A DNA stretch of 64,000 nucleotides. Source: RGEC01 sp964626685. Lineage in GTDB: Bacteria > Bacteroidota > Bacteroidia > NS11-12g > UBA955. Position numbers and translations under genes: made by a program. Location: NCBI GenBank assembly GCA_964626685.1, contig CAZVJY010000005.1:1-64000 (forward strand), in the 5' to 3' direction. Under the pieces are notes generated by a model. The model worked only from the letters and a program-made list of their open reading frames with translations. It did no database searches and was not told the origin of the DNA. This document shows positions 57,295 to 64,000 of this stretch, one piece after another. The stretch's first letter is position 1, and each line of letters starts with the position of its first letter.

Positions 57295-58812
57295 TTATTG
57301 TTTCTCGAAGTCCGAAGCGTGGGGAAGAATCTCGGAAGGATTGCGAAGTTTGCTGCGCTGCCTGCTATATAGGAAATAAATCAGCAAACCTGCCATCATC
57401 CATATAGCCGCAACAATCAATGTTTGCTTATCCAGGCCAACAATCATGCCCAGGCAAATCAAAGCACCCATGATGGGCACAAAAGGCACCAGCGGGGTTT
57501 TGAAGGGGCGCTGAATTTCAGGTGAGGTTCTACGCATAATCAATACCCCCAGACTTACCAGAATAAAGGCAAACAGGGTTCCGAAAGAGGTGAGGTCGCC
57601 GGCCACGTGAATAGGAACGAAGGCGGCAAACAGGCCCACAAAAACAAACAAAATGATATTGGCCTTGTAGGGAGTCTGGAATTTGGGGTGTAGGTCGGAG
57701 AATACTTTGGGTATTAGACCATCGGTGCTCATGGTGTAAAACACACGGCTTTGGCCCATCAGCATCACCAGGATTACCGAGGAGAAACCAGCCAGGATAG
57801 CGATGGTTACTGCGGTAGCGAGCCACCCGTAGCCGGGCATGAAGTTGGAGATGGCATAGGCCACTGAAGCTTCACCGCCTTTGGCGGGATCGGCAAAGTC
57901 TTTCCAGTTGGCCACACCGGTAAGTACGTGTCCGAATAGGATGTAAAGAATAGTACATACCACCAGTGAACCGAGTATACCGATGGGCATATCGCGCTTG
58001 GGATTTTTGGCTTCCTGAGCAGCGGTAGAAACGGCGTCAAAGCCAATAAAGGCAAAGAATACGATACCGGCACCACCGATGATACCACCCCAGCCATGGC
58101 GGAAGAATCCATCATAGGCATTTTTCACGGTTCCATCATTGTTTAGCACAGGTGCGGTTCCCTCCGGAATCAGGTATGGGTCATAATTGGCGGGGTTGAT
58201 GAACTGCCATCCGATGAAGATGAACAACAACACGATGGCCACCTTTACAAACACAATAATGGCATTGATAAAGGCGGATTCCTGCGTGCCTTTTATGAGC
58301 AGCAGGGTAAGCAGGCTCAAAATACCAATGGCGGGCAGGTTCATAATGCCATGCACCCCGTTTTGAGAAACCTCAAACGGGGAATGACACCATTCATAGG
58401 GTATCCCACCTCCCAGCAGGTTGTTGAGGTATTCGCTCCAGGCGATAGAAACGGTAGCGGCACCAAGGGCGTATTCCATAATCAGTGCCCAGCCGATAAT
58501 CCAGGCTACTATTTCGCCCATGGTCACATAGCTATAGGCGTATGCGCTACCGGCAATGGGAATCATAGAGGCAAATTCAGCGTAGCACAAACCGGCAAAA
58601 GCGCAACCGATGGCGGCTACCACAAAGGCCATAGTAACGCCGGGACCTGCAGCCTGTCCGGCCGCAGCCGCAGTTCTCACAAACAATCCGGCACCTATGA
58701 TGGCACCAATGCCCAGGGCTACCAGGCTCCAGGCACCGAGGGTGCGTTTCAGGCTACTGCCGTCGGCTTGCGCCAGCAGTTCTCCAAGGGGTTTTTTCCT
58801 CCAAAGTGACAT
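57295..58812 (-). CDS. APC-superfamily cationic-type amino acid permease
   Basis: 505 residues with 12-14 TM helices. LVALGIGAIIGAGLFVRTAAAAGQAAGPG (31-60) is the TM1 motif, YAEFASMIPIAGSAYAYSYVTMGEIVAWIIGW the TM2-3 motif, and GFDAVSTAAQEAKNPKRDMPIGILGSL the conserved loop of the CAT (YfnA-like) group. It should import amino acids; specificity is unknown. It heads a two-permease operon with a TATATTTG promoter box 23 nt before the ATG. The product seems complete. Confidence 0.87.
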   Translation of the reverse strand: MSLWRKKPLGELLAQADGSSLKRTLGAWSLVALGIGAIIGAGLFVRTAAAAGQAAGPGVTMAFVVAAIGCAFAGLCYAEFASMIPIAGSAYAYSYVTMGEIVAWIIGWALIMEYALGAATVSIAWSEYLNNLLGGGIPYEWCHSPFEVSQNGVHGIMNLPAIGILSLLTLLLIKGTQESAFINAIIVFVKVAIVLLFIFIGWQFINPANYDPYLIPEGTAPVLNNDGTVKNAYDGFFRHGWGGIIGGAGIVFFAFIGFDAVSTAAQEAKNPKRDMPIGILGSLVVCTILYILFGHVLTGVANWKDFADPAKGGEASVAYAISNFMPGYGWLATAVTIAILAGFSSVILVMLMGQSRVFYTMSTDGLIPKVFSDLHPKFQTPYKANIILFVFVGLFAAFVPIHVAGDLTSFGTLFAFILVSLGVLIMRRTSPEIQRPFKTPLVPFVPIMGALICLGMIVGLDKQTLIVAAIWMMAGLLIYFLYSRQRSKLRNPSEILPHASDFEKQ

Positions 58813-58835
58813 AGTAAAAGTTTTTCGTTGCCCGA

Positions 58836-58843
58836 CAAATATA
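58836..58843 (-). promoter_or_regulatory. -7 promoter box for the permease operon
   Basis: TATATTTG on the minus strand, an exact TAnnTTTG match, 23 nt before ATG at 58812. Confidence 0.6.
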
Positions 58844-58903
58844 GCTTTATTCGTTTTGATTATTTTCAGGCAAACAGATTTTTAGGAATCTGTCCTGACC
58901 CGG

Positions 58904-60100
58904 TTAGGCAATTACGCCCAGTTCTTTACCCACTTTGGTAAAGGCGGCAATGGCGCGGTCAATGTGCTCAAACTCGTGTGCAGCACTCAGTTGAACGCGT
59001 ATACGGGCCTGATCTTTGGGCACTACAGGGTAGAAAAATCCAATCACATAAATACCTTCCTGCAGAAGTTTATCGGCCATTACCTGGCTCAGTTTGGCAT
59101 CATACAGCATGATGGGAACGATGGCACTGTCACCGTCCTTAAAATCAAAGCCAGCAGCCTTCATACCGGCTTTGAAGCGGTGTACGTTGGCTTCAAGCTT
59201 GTCGCGCAGTTCCGTGGTTTCGGTGAGCATGTTGAAGACCTCTATGCTCGCGCCCACAATGCTGGGGGCCAGTGAGTTGCTAAACAGATAAGGGCGGCTG
59301 CGCTGTCTCAGGATTTCGATGATTTCCTTACGGCCCGTGGTATAACCCCCCATGGCACCTCCCAGGGCTTTGCCGAGCGTGCCGGTAATAATGTCTACAC
59401 GGCCCATCACATTGCAGTACTCGGGCACACCACGACCGGTTTTGCCGATAAATCCTGCTGCGTGGCATTCATCGGTCATGGTAAGGGCGTTGTATTTATC
59501 GGCAAGGTCGCAGATTTTATCCAGTTGGGCTACATAGCCGTCCATACTGAAAACGCCGTCGGTTACAATAAGAATGTAGCGAGCGCCTTCAGCCCTGGCT
59601 TTGATGAGCTGTTCTTCCAGTTCGGCCATGTTGTTGTTGGCATAGCGGTAGCGGCGGGCCTTGCAAAGCCTCACACCGTCAATGATAGACGCGTGGTTCA
59701 GCGAGTCGCTAATGATGGCGTCTTCTTCGCCCAGCAGGGGCTCAAATACCCCGCCATTGGCATCAAATGCCGCAGCGTACAGGATGGTGTCATCGGTTCC
59801 GTAAAACGAAGCGATTTTGGCTTCAAGTTCTTTGTGTATGTCCTGGGTTCCGCAGATAAAGCGCACACTGCTCATGCCAAAACCATGGGTATCAATGGCG
59901 CGTTTGGCCGCTTCAACCACACGGGGGTGGCTGCTTAGCCCCAGATAGTTGTTCGCACAGAAATTAATTACCTCTTTGCCGTCCTGCAGGCGAATAACCG
60001 CATCCTGCGGAGTAACAATGATTCTTTCTCTTTTATAGAGGCCGTTTTCCTCGATGGTTTTCAGTTCGGCCTGTAAATGTTGCTGAAACGCTCCGTACAT
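58904..60100 (-). CDS. kbl: Glycine C-acetyltransferase (2-amino-3-ketobutyrate CoA ligase)
   Basis: PLP enzyme that cleaves 2-amino-3-ketobutyrate with CoA to glycine and acetyl-CoA. Markers: FCANNYLGLSSHPRVVEAA, GFGMSSVRFICGTQDIHKELE, DSLNHASIIDG, TDECHAAGFIG and the PLP Lys in TGTLGKALGGAMGGY. The ATG at 60100 gives 398 residues, the same as E. coli Kbl; an in-frame TTG upstream lies across the promoter box. Threonine dehydrogenase (tdh), its usual partner, is not next to it. 8-amino-7-oxononanoate synthase (BioF) is a relative, but FICGTQDIHKELE and the length favour Kbl. Confidence 0.9.
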   Translation of the reverse strand: MYGAFQQHLQAELKTIEENGLYKRERIIVTPQDAVIRLQDGKEVINFCANNYLGLSSHPRVVEAAKRAIDTHGFGMSSVRFICGTQDIHKELEAKIASFYGTDDTILYAAAFDANGGVFEPLLGEEDAIISDSLNHASIIDGVRLCKARRYRYANNNMAELEEQLIKARAEGARYILIVTDGVFSMDGYVAQLDKICDLADKYNALTMTDECHAAGFIGKTGRGVPEYCNVMGRVDIITGTLGKALGGAMGGYTTGRKEIIEILRQRSRPYLFSNSLAPSIVGASIEVFNMLTETTELRDKLEANVHRFKAGMKAAGFDFKDGDSAIVPIMLYDAKLSQVMADKLLQEGIYVIGFFYPVVPKDQARIRVQLSAAHEFEHIDRAIAAFTKVGKELGVIA

Positions 60101-60104
60101 GGGG

Positions 60105-60112
60105 CGAAGATA
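60105..60112 (-). promoter_or_regulatory. -7-like box 4 nt before kbl
   Basis: TATCTTCG on the minus strand, one mismatch to TAnnTTTG; the 4-nt spacer CCCC leads to ATG at 60100. Confidence 0.5.
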
Positions 60113-60137
60113 CAACGGGCTTTCGAGATGACCAATC

Positions 60138-61640
60138 TCAGGCGGGTTGCTGCAGGCTTTGCAGTACGTCGTCGATGATGTTTCTGTCGTTGCTTAGGCG
60201 AGGCACCTTGTGTTGTCCGCCCAGCTTGCCTTTTTGTTTCAGCCATTGCTGAAAAGTGCCGGAAGGAACGGCCTGTATTTTTGGCATTTTCATGGCCAGA
60301 TCGCCTTGTCTTTTGGCTGCGTAATCGCCGTTGCAGGCTTTCAGGTGTCCGTCGAGCAAAAGGGTAAAGGTTTCCATGTCTGCCGGAGGCACAGAAAACT
60401 CAATCAACCATTCGTGTCCGGGTTCTGTTTCGGTCATATACACGGGGGCAGCGGTGTAATCTTCCACTACGGCATGTGTTTCAGCGGCTGCTGCCGCAAT
60501 GGCTGTATCGGCATTTTCAATAACCAGTTCTTCGCCGAAGGCATTTATATACAGTTTGGTACGCCCCGATATTTTGAATAAGTACGGATTGGTTTTGCTA
60601 AACTGAATGGTATCGCCCAGGTTATATCGCCAAAGCCCACCGGTGGTGGTAATCAGTACGGCATAATTCACGCCCGGTTTCACTTCTTTCAGTGGAATAG
60701 CTGCCTCAGGGCCTTCATGCACCGGATAAAATTCATAAAACACCCCGTGGTCGGTCATCAGCAGCATATCAGAACTTGTAGGAGAGAACTGAGCACCAAA
60801 GAAGCCTTCGCTGGCATTGTAGGTTTCCAGGTAGCGCATTTTTGGATCGGGGAGCAGTTGTTTAAATTGTTCGCGGTAGGGTGTGAAACTGACACCGCCG
60901 TGGATGAACAGTTCCAGGTTTGGCCATACCTCGTGCATGTGCTTTTTGCCGGTAATTTCCAGGATTCTTTTGAAAAGCACCAGGGTCCATGTGGGTACAC
61001 CACTAATGCTGGTGACATCTTCGTGGATGGTGGCTTGCGCCATGCTTTCAACCTTTTTTTCCCAATTGTCCATCAGGGCAATATTCATATCCGGGGTGGA
61101 TTTGAAATTGGCCCATGCCGGCATGTGGTTCATCAAAACAGCGCTTAAATCGCCATAGTAACCACGGGCATTGAGTTGGTTGATTTTGTGGCTTCCGCCA
61201 ATCAGCAGGGCCTTTCCCTCAAACAATGCCGAATCCGGATTTTCGTGGCAGAAAAGCGTGAGTATTTCTTTTGAGCCTTTAAAGTGGTTGTCCTCCAGGC
61301 TTTCATAGCTTATGGGTATGAATTTGGCGGTATTGCCCGTGGTACCGCTGCTTTTGGCAAACCAGGTAATTTCTTCGGGCCACAGTAACCCCTGTTCACC
61401 GGCCATGGTGCGTTCAATCCAAGGTTTCAGGCCTTCGTAGGAAACAACGGGAACCATTTGGCGCCACTGTTCGTAGGTTCTTATATTTTTCAGTCCCAGC
61501 GATTCGCCGTAGGCGGTGTCTTTTCCCTTTTCCAGCAGGTATTCAAACCACACATCCTGGCTATCTGTGGAACGGGATGCCATCAGAAGAATGTCCTGAT
61601 GGCGCTGTTTAAAGTACCAGTGAATAACCGGGGCAATCAT
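60138..61640 (-). CDS. GH3-family acyl-adenylate-forming enzyme
   Basis: 500 residues of the GH3 auxin-responsive family, adenylating acyl-amido synthetases in plants. The ATP motif is FAKSSGTTGNTAKFIPIS (about 92-109), followed by SISGVPTWTLVLFKRI, YLETYNASEGFFGAQ, TTTGGLWRYNLGDTIQF and ISGRTKLYINAFGEELVIENAD. Bacterial members have few known functions and the substrate here is unknown. It is co-oriented with kbl, with 37 nt between them including a promoter box. The protein ends with HKVPRLSNDRNIIDDVL, a Lys-rich tail common to these enzymes. Confidence 0.85.
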   Translation of the reverse strand: MIAPVIHWYFKQRHQDILLMASRSTDSQDVWFEYLLEKGKDTAYGESLGLKNIRTYEQWRQMVPVVSYEGLKPWIERTMAGEQGLLWPEEITWFAKSSGTTGNTAKFIPISYESLEDNHFKGSKEILTLFCHENPDSALFEGKALLIGGSHKINQLNARGYYGDLSAVLMNHMPAWANFKSTPDMNIALMDNWEKKVESMAQATIHEDVTSISGVPTWTLVLFKRILEITGKKHMHEVWPNLELFIHGGVSFTPYREQFKQLLPDPKMRYLETYNASEGFFGAQFSPTSSDMLLMTDHGVFYEFYPVHEGPEAAIPLKEVKPGVNYAVLITTTGGLWRYNLGDTIQFSKTNPYLFKISGRTKLYINAFGEELVIENADTAIAAAAAETHAVVEDYTAAPVYMTETEPGHEWLIEFSVPPADMETFTLLLDGHLKACNGDYAAKRQGDLAMKMPKIQAVPSGTFQQWLKQKGKLGGQHKVPRLSNDRNIIDDVLQSLQQPA

Positions 61641-61699
61641 GCGAATTGAGCGATAAGCGGCATCAATATTAGTTCAAAGCCGGTTTTATTGCAAATAAA

Positions 61700-63022
61700 T
61701 CAGGTGCCGGGCGGATTGTTGGGTTTGGGACCTTTGTTTTGATGTGGCGGGCGAGGTCCTCTGTTGTCTCTTCTGGGGCCGCGGTTATCCGGTCCTCGGT
61801 GGTGAGGTTTGCCCTGTGGTTTGTTGCCACCGCCCTGGCCGGCCGGCCTGTGCTGACCGCCTTTATTGTGTGGATGCTGATTGCGTCCTTTTTCCTGACG
61901 GCTTTTGCGGATCTCGGCTTCCATTTCCCTGTCTTCCAGCAACTCGGATCCTCCAATGAACTCAGGGGCAGCAGCAACCTGTTCCATTACCTGGCTGGCA
62001 GCAGCAATATCCTGCAACGGCGGAATGGTTTTGCCCTGTTTGTTGTCTTCCATATACTCCTTCACCTTGTCAACGGCGAGGGCAATCCAGGTCTGGCTGT
62101 CTTCGTAGCTGAACCACATCAGTTGCTTGAGAATATCGGTTTTGCGGCTGTAGGCAACACCTGACGCTGTTTCCAGCTTAACTACCTTGGCTTTTGGGAA
62201 TTTGTCCAGCGCTTCTACATACAGGTCCAGTTCATAATTCAGGCAGCATTTGAGGCGGCCGCACTGGCCTGCCAGCTTTTCCATGTTGATGCTCAGATTC
62301 TGCACGCGGGCAGCGCCTGTGGTAACCATTTTGTAATCGGTGAGCCATGTGCTGCAGCATAGCTGACGGCCACACACCCCAATGCCACCCAAACGGGAAG
62401 CCTCTTCCCGGTAGCTGATGTGTCGCATTTCAATCTTCATGCGGAATTCATCGGCGTACAGGCGGATTAGTTCACGGAAATCAACGCGCTGTTCAGCGGT
62501 ATAAAAGAAAATCACCTTGCGGCCGTCACCCTGAATCTCAATGTCGCTGATTTTCATCTGCAAATTGAGCCTGAATGCAATGGTGCGGGCTCTTTCGAGT
62601 GTGGCATTTTCCTTCTTTTTTACCTCATCATTTTTTTCAAGGTCTTTGTCCGATGCCTTGCGCAGAATAGGCAGAATACGTTCAGAGTCTTCCTGTACCC
62701 TGTGTTTTTTGAGCTGCAGGCGCACAATTTCGCCGGTAGCGGAAACCGTTCCTATGTCATACCCTACAGAGCTTTCCACCGCAACATAGTCGCCGGTGTA
62801 AAGATCCAGGTTATTTACATTTCTAAAAAACTCCTTGCGTGAACCTTTGAACCTTACTTCAACGACGTTGAAAGGCATAAAATCATCAGGGAGCTCCATG
62901 TCCCTGAACCAGTCATATACATTCAGGGCATTGCACCCTGATGTGCCACAGGTACCATTGCTTTTGCAACCGGCAGGCGAGCAACCGCCCCCCGATTTGG
63001 TACCACAAGATGAACATCCCAT
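61700..63022 (-). CDS. ricT: RicT/PSP1-family protein with Cys-rich N-terminus and basic C-terminal tail
   Basis: 440 residues. The first 30 have eight cysteines (CSSCGTKSGGGCSPAGCKSNGTC...). The PSP1 core (about 50-285) holds VAVESSVGYDIGTVSATGEIV, FFYTAEQRVDFRELIRLYADEFRMKIEMRHISYREEASRLGGIGVCGRQLCC and AGQCGRLKCCLNYEL, with the cysteines that bind iron-sulfur clusters in the RicAFT complex of B. subtilis. The last 80 residues are a Gly/Arg/Pro/His/Asn-rich disordered tail. In this phylum it probably acts in RNA processing or DNA replication complexes; that is an inference. ricA and ricF are not in the window. Confidence 0.85.
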   Translation of the reverse strand: MGCSSCGTKSGGGCSPAGCKSNGTCGTSGCNALNVYDWFRDMELPDDFMPFNVVEVRFKGSRKEFFRNVNNLDLYTGDYVAVESSVGYDIGTVSATGEIVRLQLKKHRVQEDSERILPILRKASDKDLEKNDEVKKKENATLERARTIAFRLNLQMKISDIEIQGDGRKVIFFYTAEQRVDFRELIRLYADEFRMKIEMRHISYREEASRLGGIGVCGRQLCCSTWLTDYKMVTTGAARVQNLSINMEKLAGQCGRLKCCLNYELDLYVEALDKFPKAKVVKLETASGVAYSRKTDILKQLMWFSYEDSQTWIALAVDKVKEYMEDNKQGKTIPPLQDIAAASQVMEQVAAAPEFIGGSELLEDREMEAEIRKSRQEKGRNQHPHNKGGQHRPAGQGGGNKPQGKPHHRGPDNRGPRRDNRGPRPPHQNKGPKPNNPPGT

Positions 63023-63096
63023 ATTATTGTATTATTCGAAAAAGCCGGGTGTGGCAAACCTGCCGTCACCTTCCTTGCAAAAATAGGGATAAAAGT

Positions 63097-63642
63097 TCAC
63101 ACCCGCTGACGATACCAGGAACGTAACCCCACAAACGCAAGCACCAAAAACAGAGCATAAAGCCCCGCTGTTAAGGGTTTGCCGACAGAAATGTAGAGGG
63201 GAATATATATTGCATCGGCAAGAAGCCACAGAATCCAGTTTTCCCATTTTCTTCTCGCCTGCAAGGAAATAGCCCACACACTGAGAGAAGCAGTGAAGCT
63301 ATCGAGCCAGGGTTTGGCAGCACCTGGGGCCCAGGTTAGCAGCAGGCGCGTCCATACATACCAGCCCGCGAAGAACAACAGCGCTTCTAACAGCCTGCGA
63401 AGAGGTTTTACCGATGTAATAGGTGATTCTTGACCGGTTTTTTGCGCCCATTTCCACCAGCCATAAACCTGAACCCCAATGAAGACAAATTGCAGCACCA
63501 TATCTGAATACAGCCGGCAATCGTAAAAAATCCAGGCATATAGCAGGGTTCCCAGCATAGAAACCGGCCAGTTGGCTGTGTAAGGTTTTATAGCCAGCAG
63601 TACGCCAGCCAATGACAAAACGACGGCTGCCATTTCAGTCAT
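63097..63642 (-). CDS. pnuC: PnuC-type nicotinamide riboside transporter
   Basis: Imports nicotinamide riboside for NAD synthesis (facilitated by phosphorylation inside the cell). The ATG at 63642 gives 181 residues with about seven TM helices: EMAAVVLSLAGVLLAIKPYTANWPVSMLGTLLYAWIFY, then DMVLQFVFIGVQVYGWWKW, and ILWLLADAIYIPLYISVGKPLTAGLYALFL near the end with the conserved Trp and Asp residues. The frame stays open 22 codons further upstream. A weak GATTTTTG box at 63678-63685 fits the ATG at 63642. Confidence 0.85.
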   Translation of the reverse strand: MTEMAAVVLSLAGVLLAIKPYTANWPVSMLGTLLYAWIFYDCRLYSDMVLQFVFIGVQVYGWWKWAQKTGQESPITSVKPLRRLLEALLFFAGWYVWTRLLLTWAPGAAKPWLDSFTASLSVWAISLQARRKWENWILWLLADAIYIPLYISVGKPLTAGLYALFLVLAFVGLRSWYRQRV

Positions 63643-63715
63643 CAGGGCGATATTGGCGGGAGAGAGCAAGGTGTGTGCAAAAATCAGGGTATATACACAA
63701 CGAACCAAACTTACG

Positions 63716-63723
63716 TAACTTTG
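63716..63723 (+). promoter_or_regulatory. -7 promoter box for superoxide dismutase
   Basis: TAACTTTG, an exact TAnnTTTG match, 23 nt before ATG at 63747, in the divergent gap between pnuC and sod. Confidence 0.6.
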
Positions 63724-63746
63724 TTACCTGAATAAAACCCATAATT

Positions 63747-64000
63747 ATGTTTGAATTACCATCACTCCCCTACGAATTTGCAGCCCTGGAGCCCCATATT
63801 GATGCCAGGACCATGGAAATCCACCACGGAAAACACCATCAGGCGTATGTAAACAACCTGAATAATGCCGTGAAAGGAAATGCAGGCGAAGGAAAAAGCC
63901 TCGAAGAGCTTATGGCCAATGTGAGCAAATACAGCATGGCAGTTCGCAATAATGGCGGCGGTCATTGGAACCACAGCCTTTTCTGGCAGCTGATGAGTCC
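63747..64000 (+). CDS. sod: Superoxide dismutase (Fe/Mn family), truncated by the window edge
   Basis: The first 84 codons match Fe/Mn-SOD: MFELPSLPYEFAALEPHID, then MEIHHGKHHQAYVNNLNNAV with the first metal His and the gateway His-Tyr, and GGHWNHSLFWQLMSP containing the second metal His. It turns superoxide to peroxide and oxygen, which fits aerobic growth with the cbb3 oxidase. The C-terminal metal ligands lie beyond base 64000, so Fe and Mn forms cannot be told apart. Confidence 0.93.
   Translation, partial: MFELPSLPYEFAALEPHIDARTMEIHHGKHHQAYVNNLNNAVKGNAGEGKSLEELMANVSKYSMAVRNNGGGHWNHSLFWQLMS

Overview
The window is a contiguous piece of a chromosome of the phylum Bacteroidota. It is probably a free-living, aerobic to microaerobic heterotroph; the order cannot be fixed from this sequence. 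The evidence is the repeated TAnnTTTG promoter element (Bacteroidota -7 box), families largely confined to the phylum (DUF4270, DUF6089, a CHU_C/T9SS sorting tail, a roughly 310-residue NusB, a Cys-rich RicT), a fused CcoN-CcoO oxidase subunit, a CarB without its allosteric domain, and the virtual absence of Shine-Dalgarno sequences. I see no insertion sequence, prophage or CRISPR array.

Layout. 1-2 kb: tRNA-Arg(CCT) cut by the left edge, pterin dehydratase, and a pseudouridine synthase with a long disordered N-terminus. 2-9.4 kb (minus): rRNA methyltransferase, secreted nuclease, DUF3050 protein, then a run GT5-like protein > DUF4270 lipoprotein > DAHP synthase > MenC. 9.5-18 kb: panC, dtd, carB, ltaE, then a GDP-fucose synthase with two glycosyltransferases for surface glycan, and a zinc-ribbon protein. 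18.2-31.3 kb (plus): ssb, a membrane protein, a run M16 > M16 > T9SS protein > ybeY > mnmG > lipoprotein, a very AT-rich non-coding gap, then pheS > lpxH > propeller-like protein > prfA. 31.3-34.2 kb (minus): a 32-codon gene with a textbook Shine-Dalgarno, purQ, an outer-membrane barrel and an SDR. 34.4-43.2 kb: aroQ and a complete cbb3 oxidase locus (ccoI, ccoS, ccoNO, ccoQ, ccoP, ccoG, SafE-like). 43.2-49.4 kb: rbfA, LolC/E permease, L,D-transpeptidase, pth, comB, DUF2461, B12-binding protein, enoyl-CoA hydratase, lipoprotein. 49.4-55.4 kb: coaE-yajC-DUF1573, nusB, era (minus), then rsmE, SDR, menA (plus). 55.6-63.7 kb (minus): two amino-acid permeases, Kbl, GH3-family enzyme, ricT, pnuC. 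The start of a superoxide dismutase runs off the right edge.

How the genes work together. DAHP synthase, AroQ, MenC and MenA supply chorismate and menaquinone, the quinone that feeds respiration ending at the cbb3 oxidase. A TGTGA-N6-TCACA type operator upstream of ccoI suggests Crp/Fnr-family control of that operon. Many housekeeping translation genes are present (pheS, prfA, pth, dtd, rbfA, era, rsmE, nusB, ybeY, mnmG).

The most striking non-coding signals are these. (1) Three perfect TTTCACGTGAAA palindromes, the core of ParB parS sites, lie within 3.4 kb around mnmG, next to an AT-rich gap with DnaA-box-like sequences; together they look like the replication origin region. (2) About ten genes have the TAnnTTTG box only 4-6 nt before the start codon, which predicts leaderless or nearly leaderless mRNAs. 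(3) One tiny basic gene has a perfect AGGAGG in a genome that otherwise does not seem to use it.
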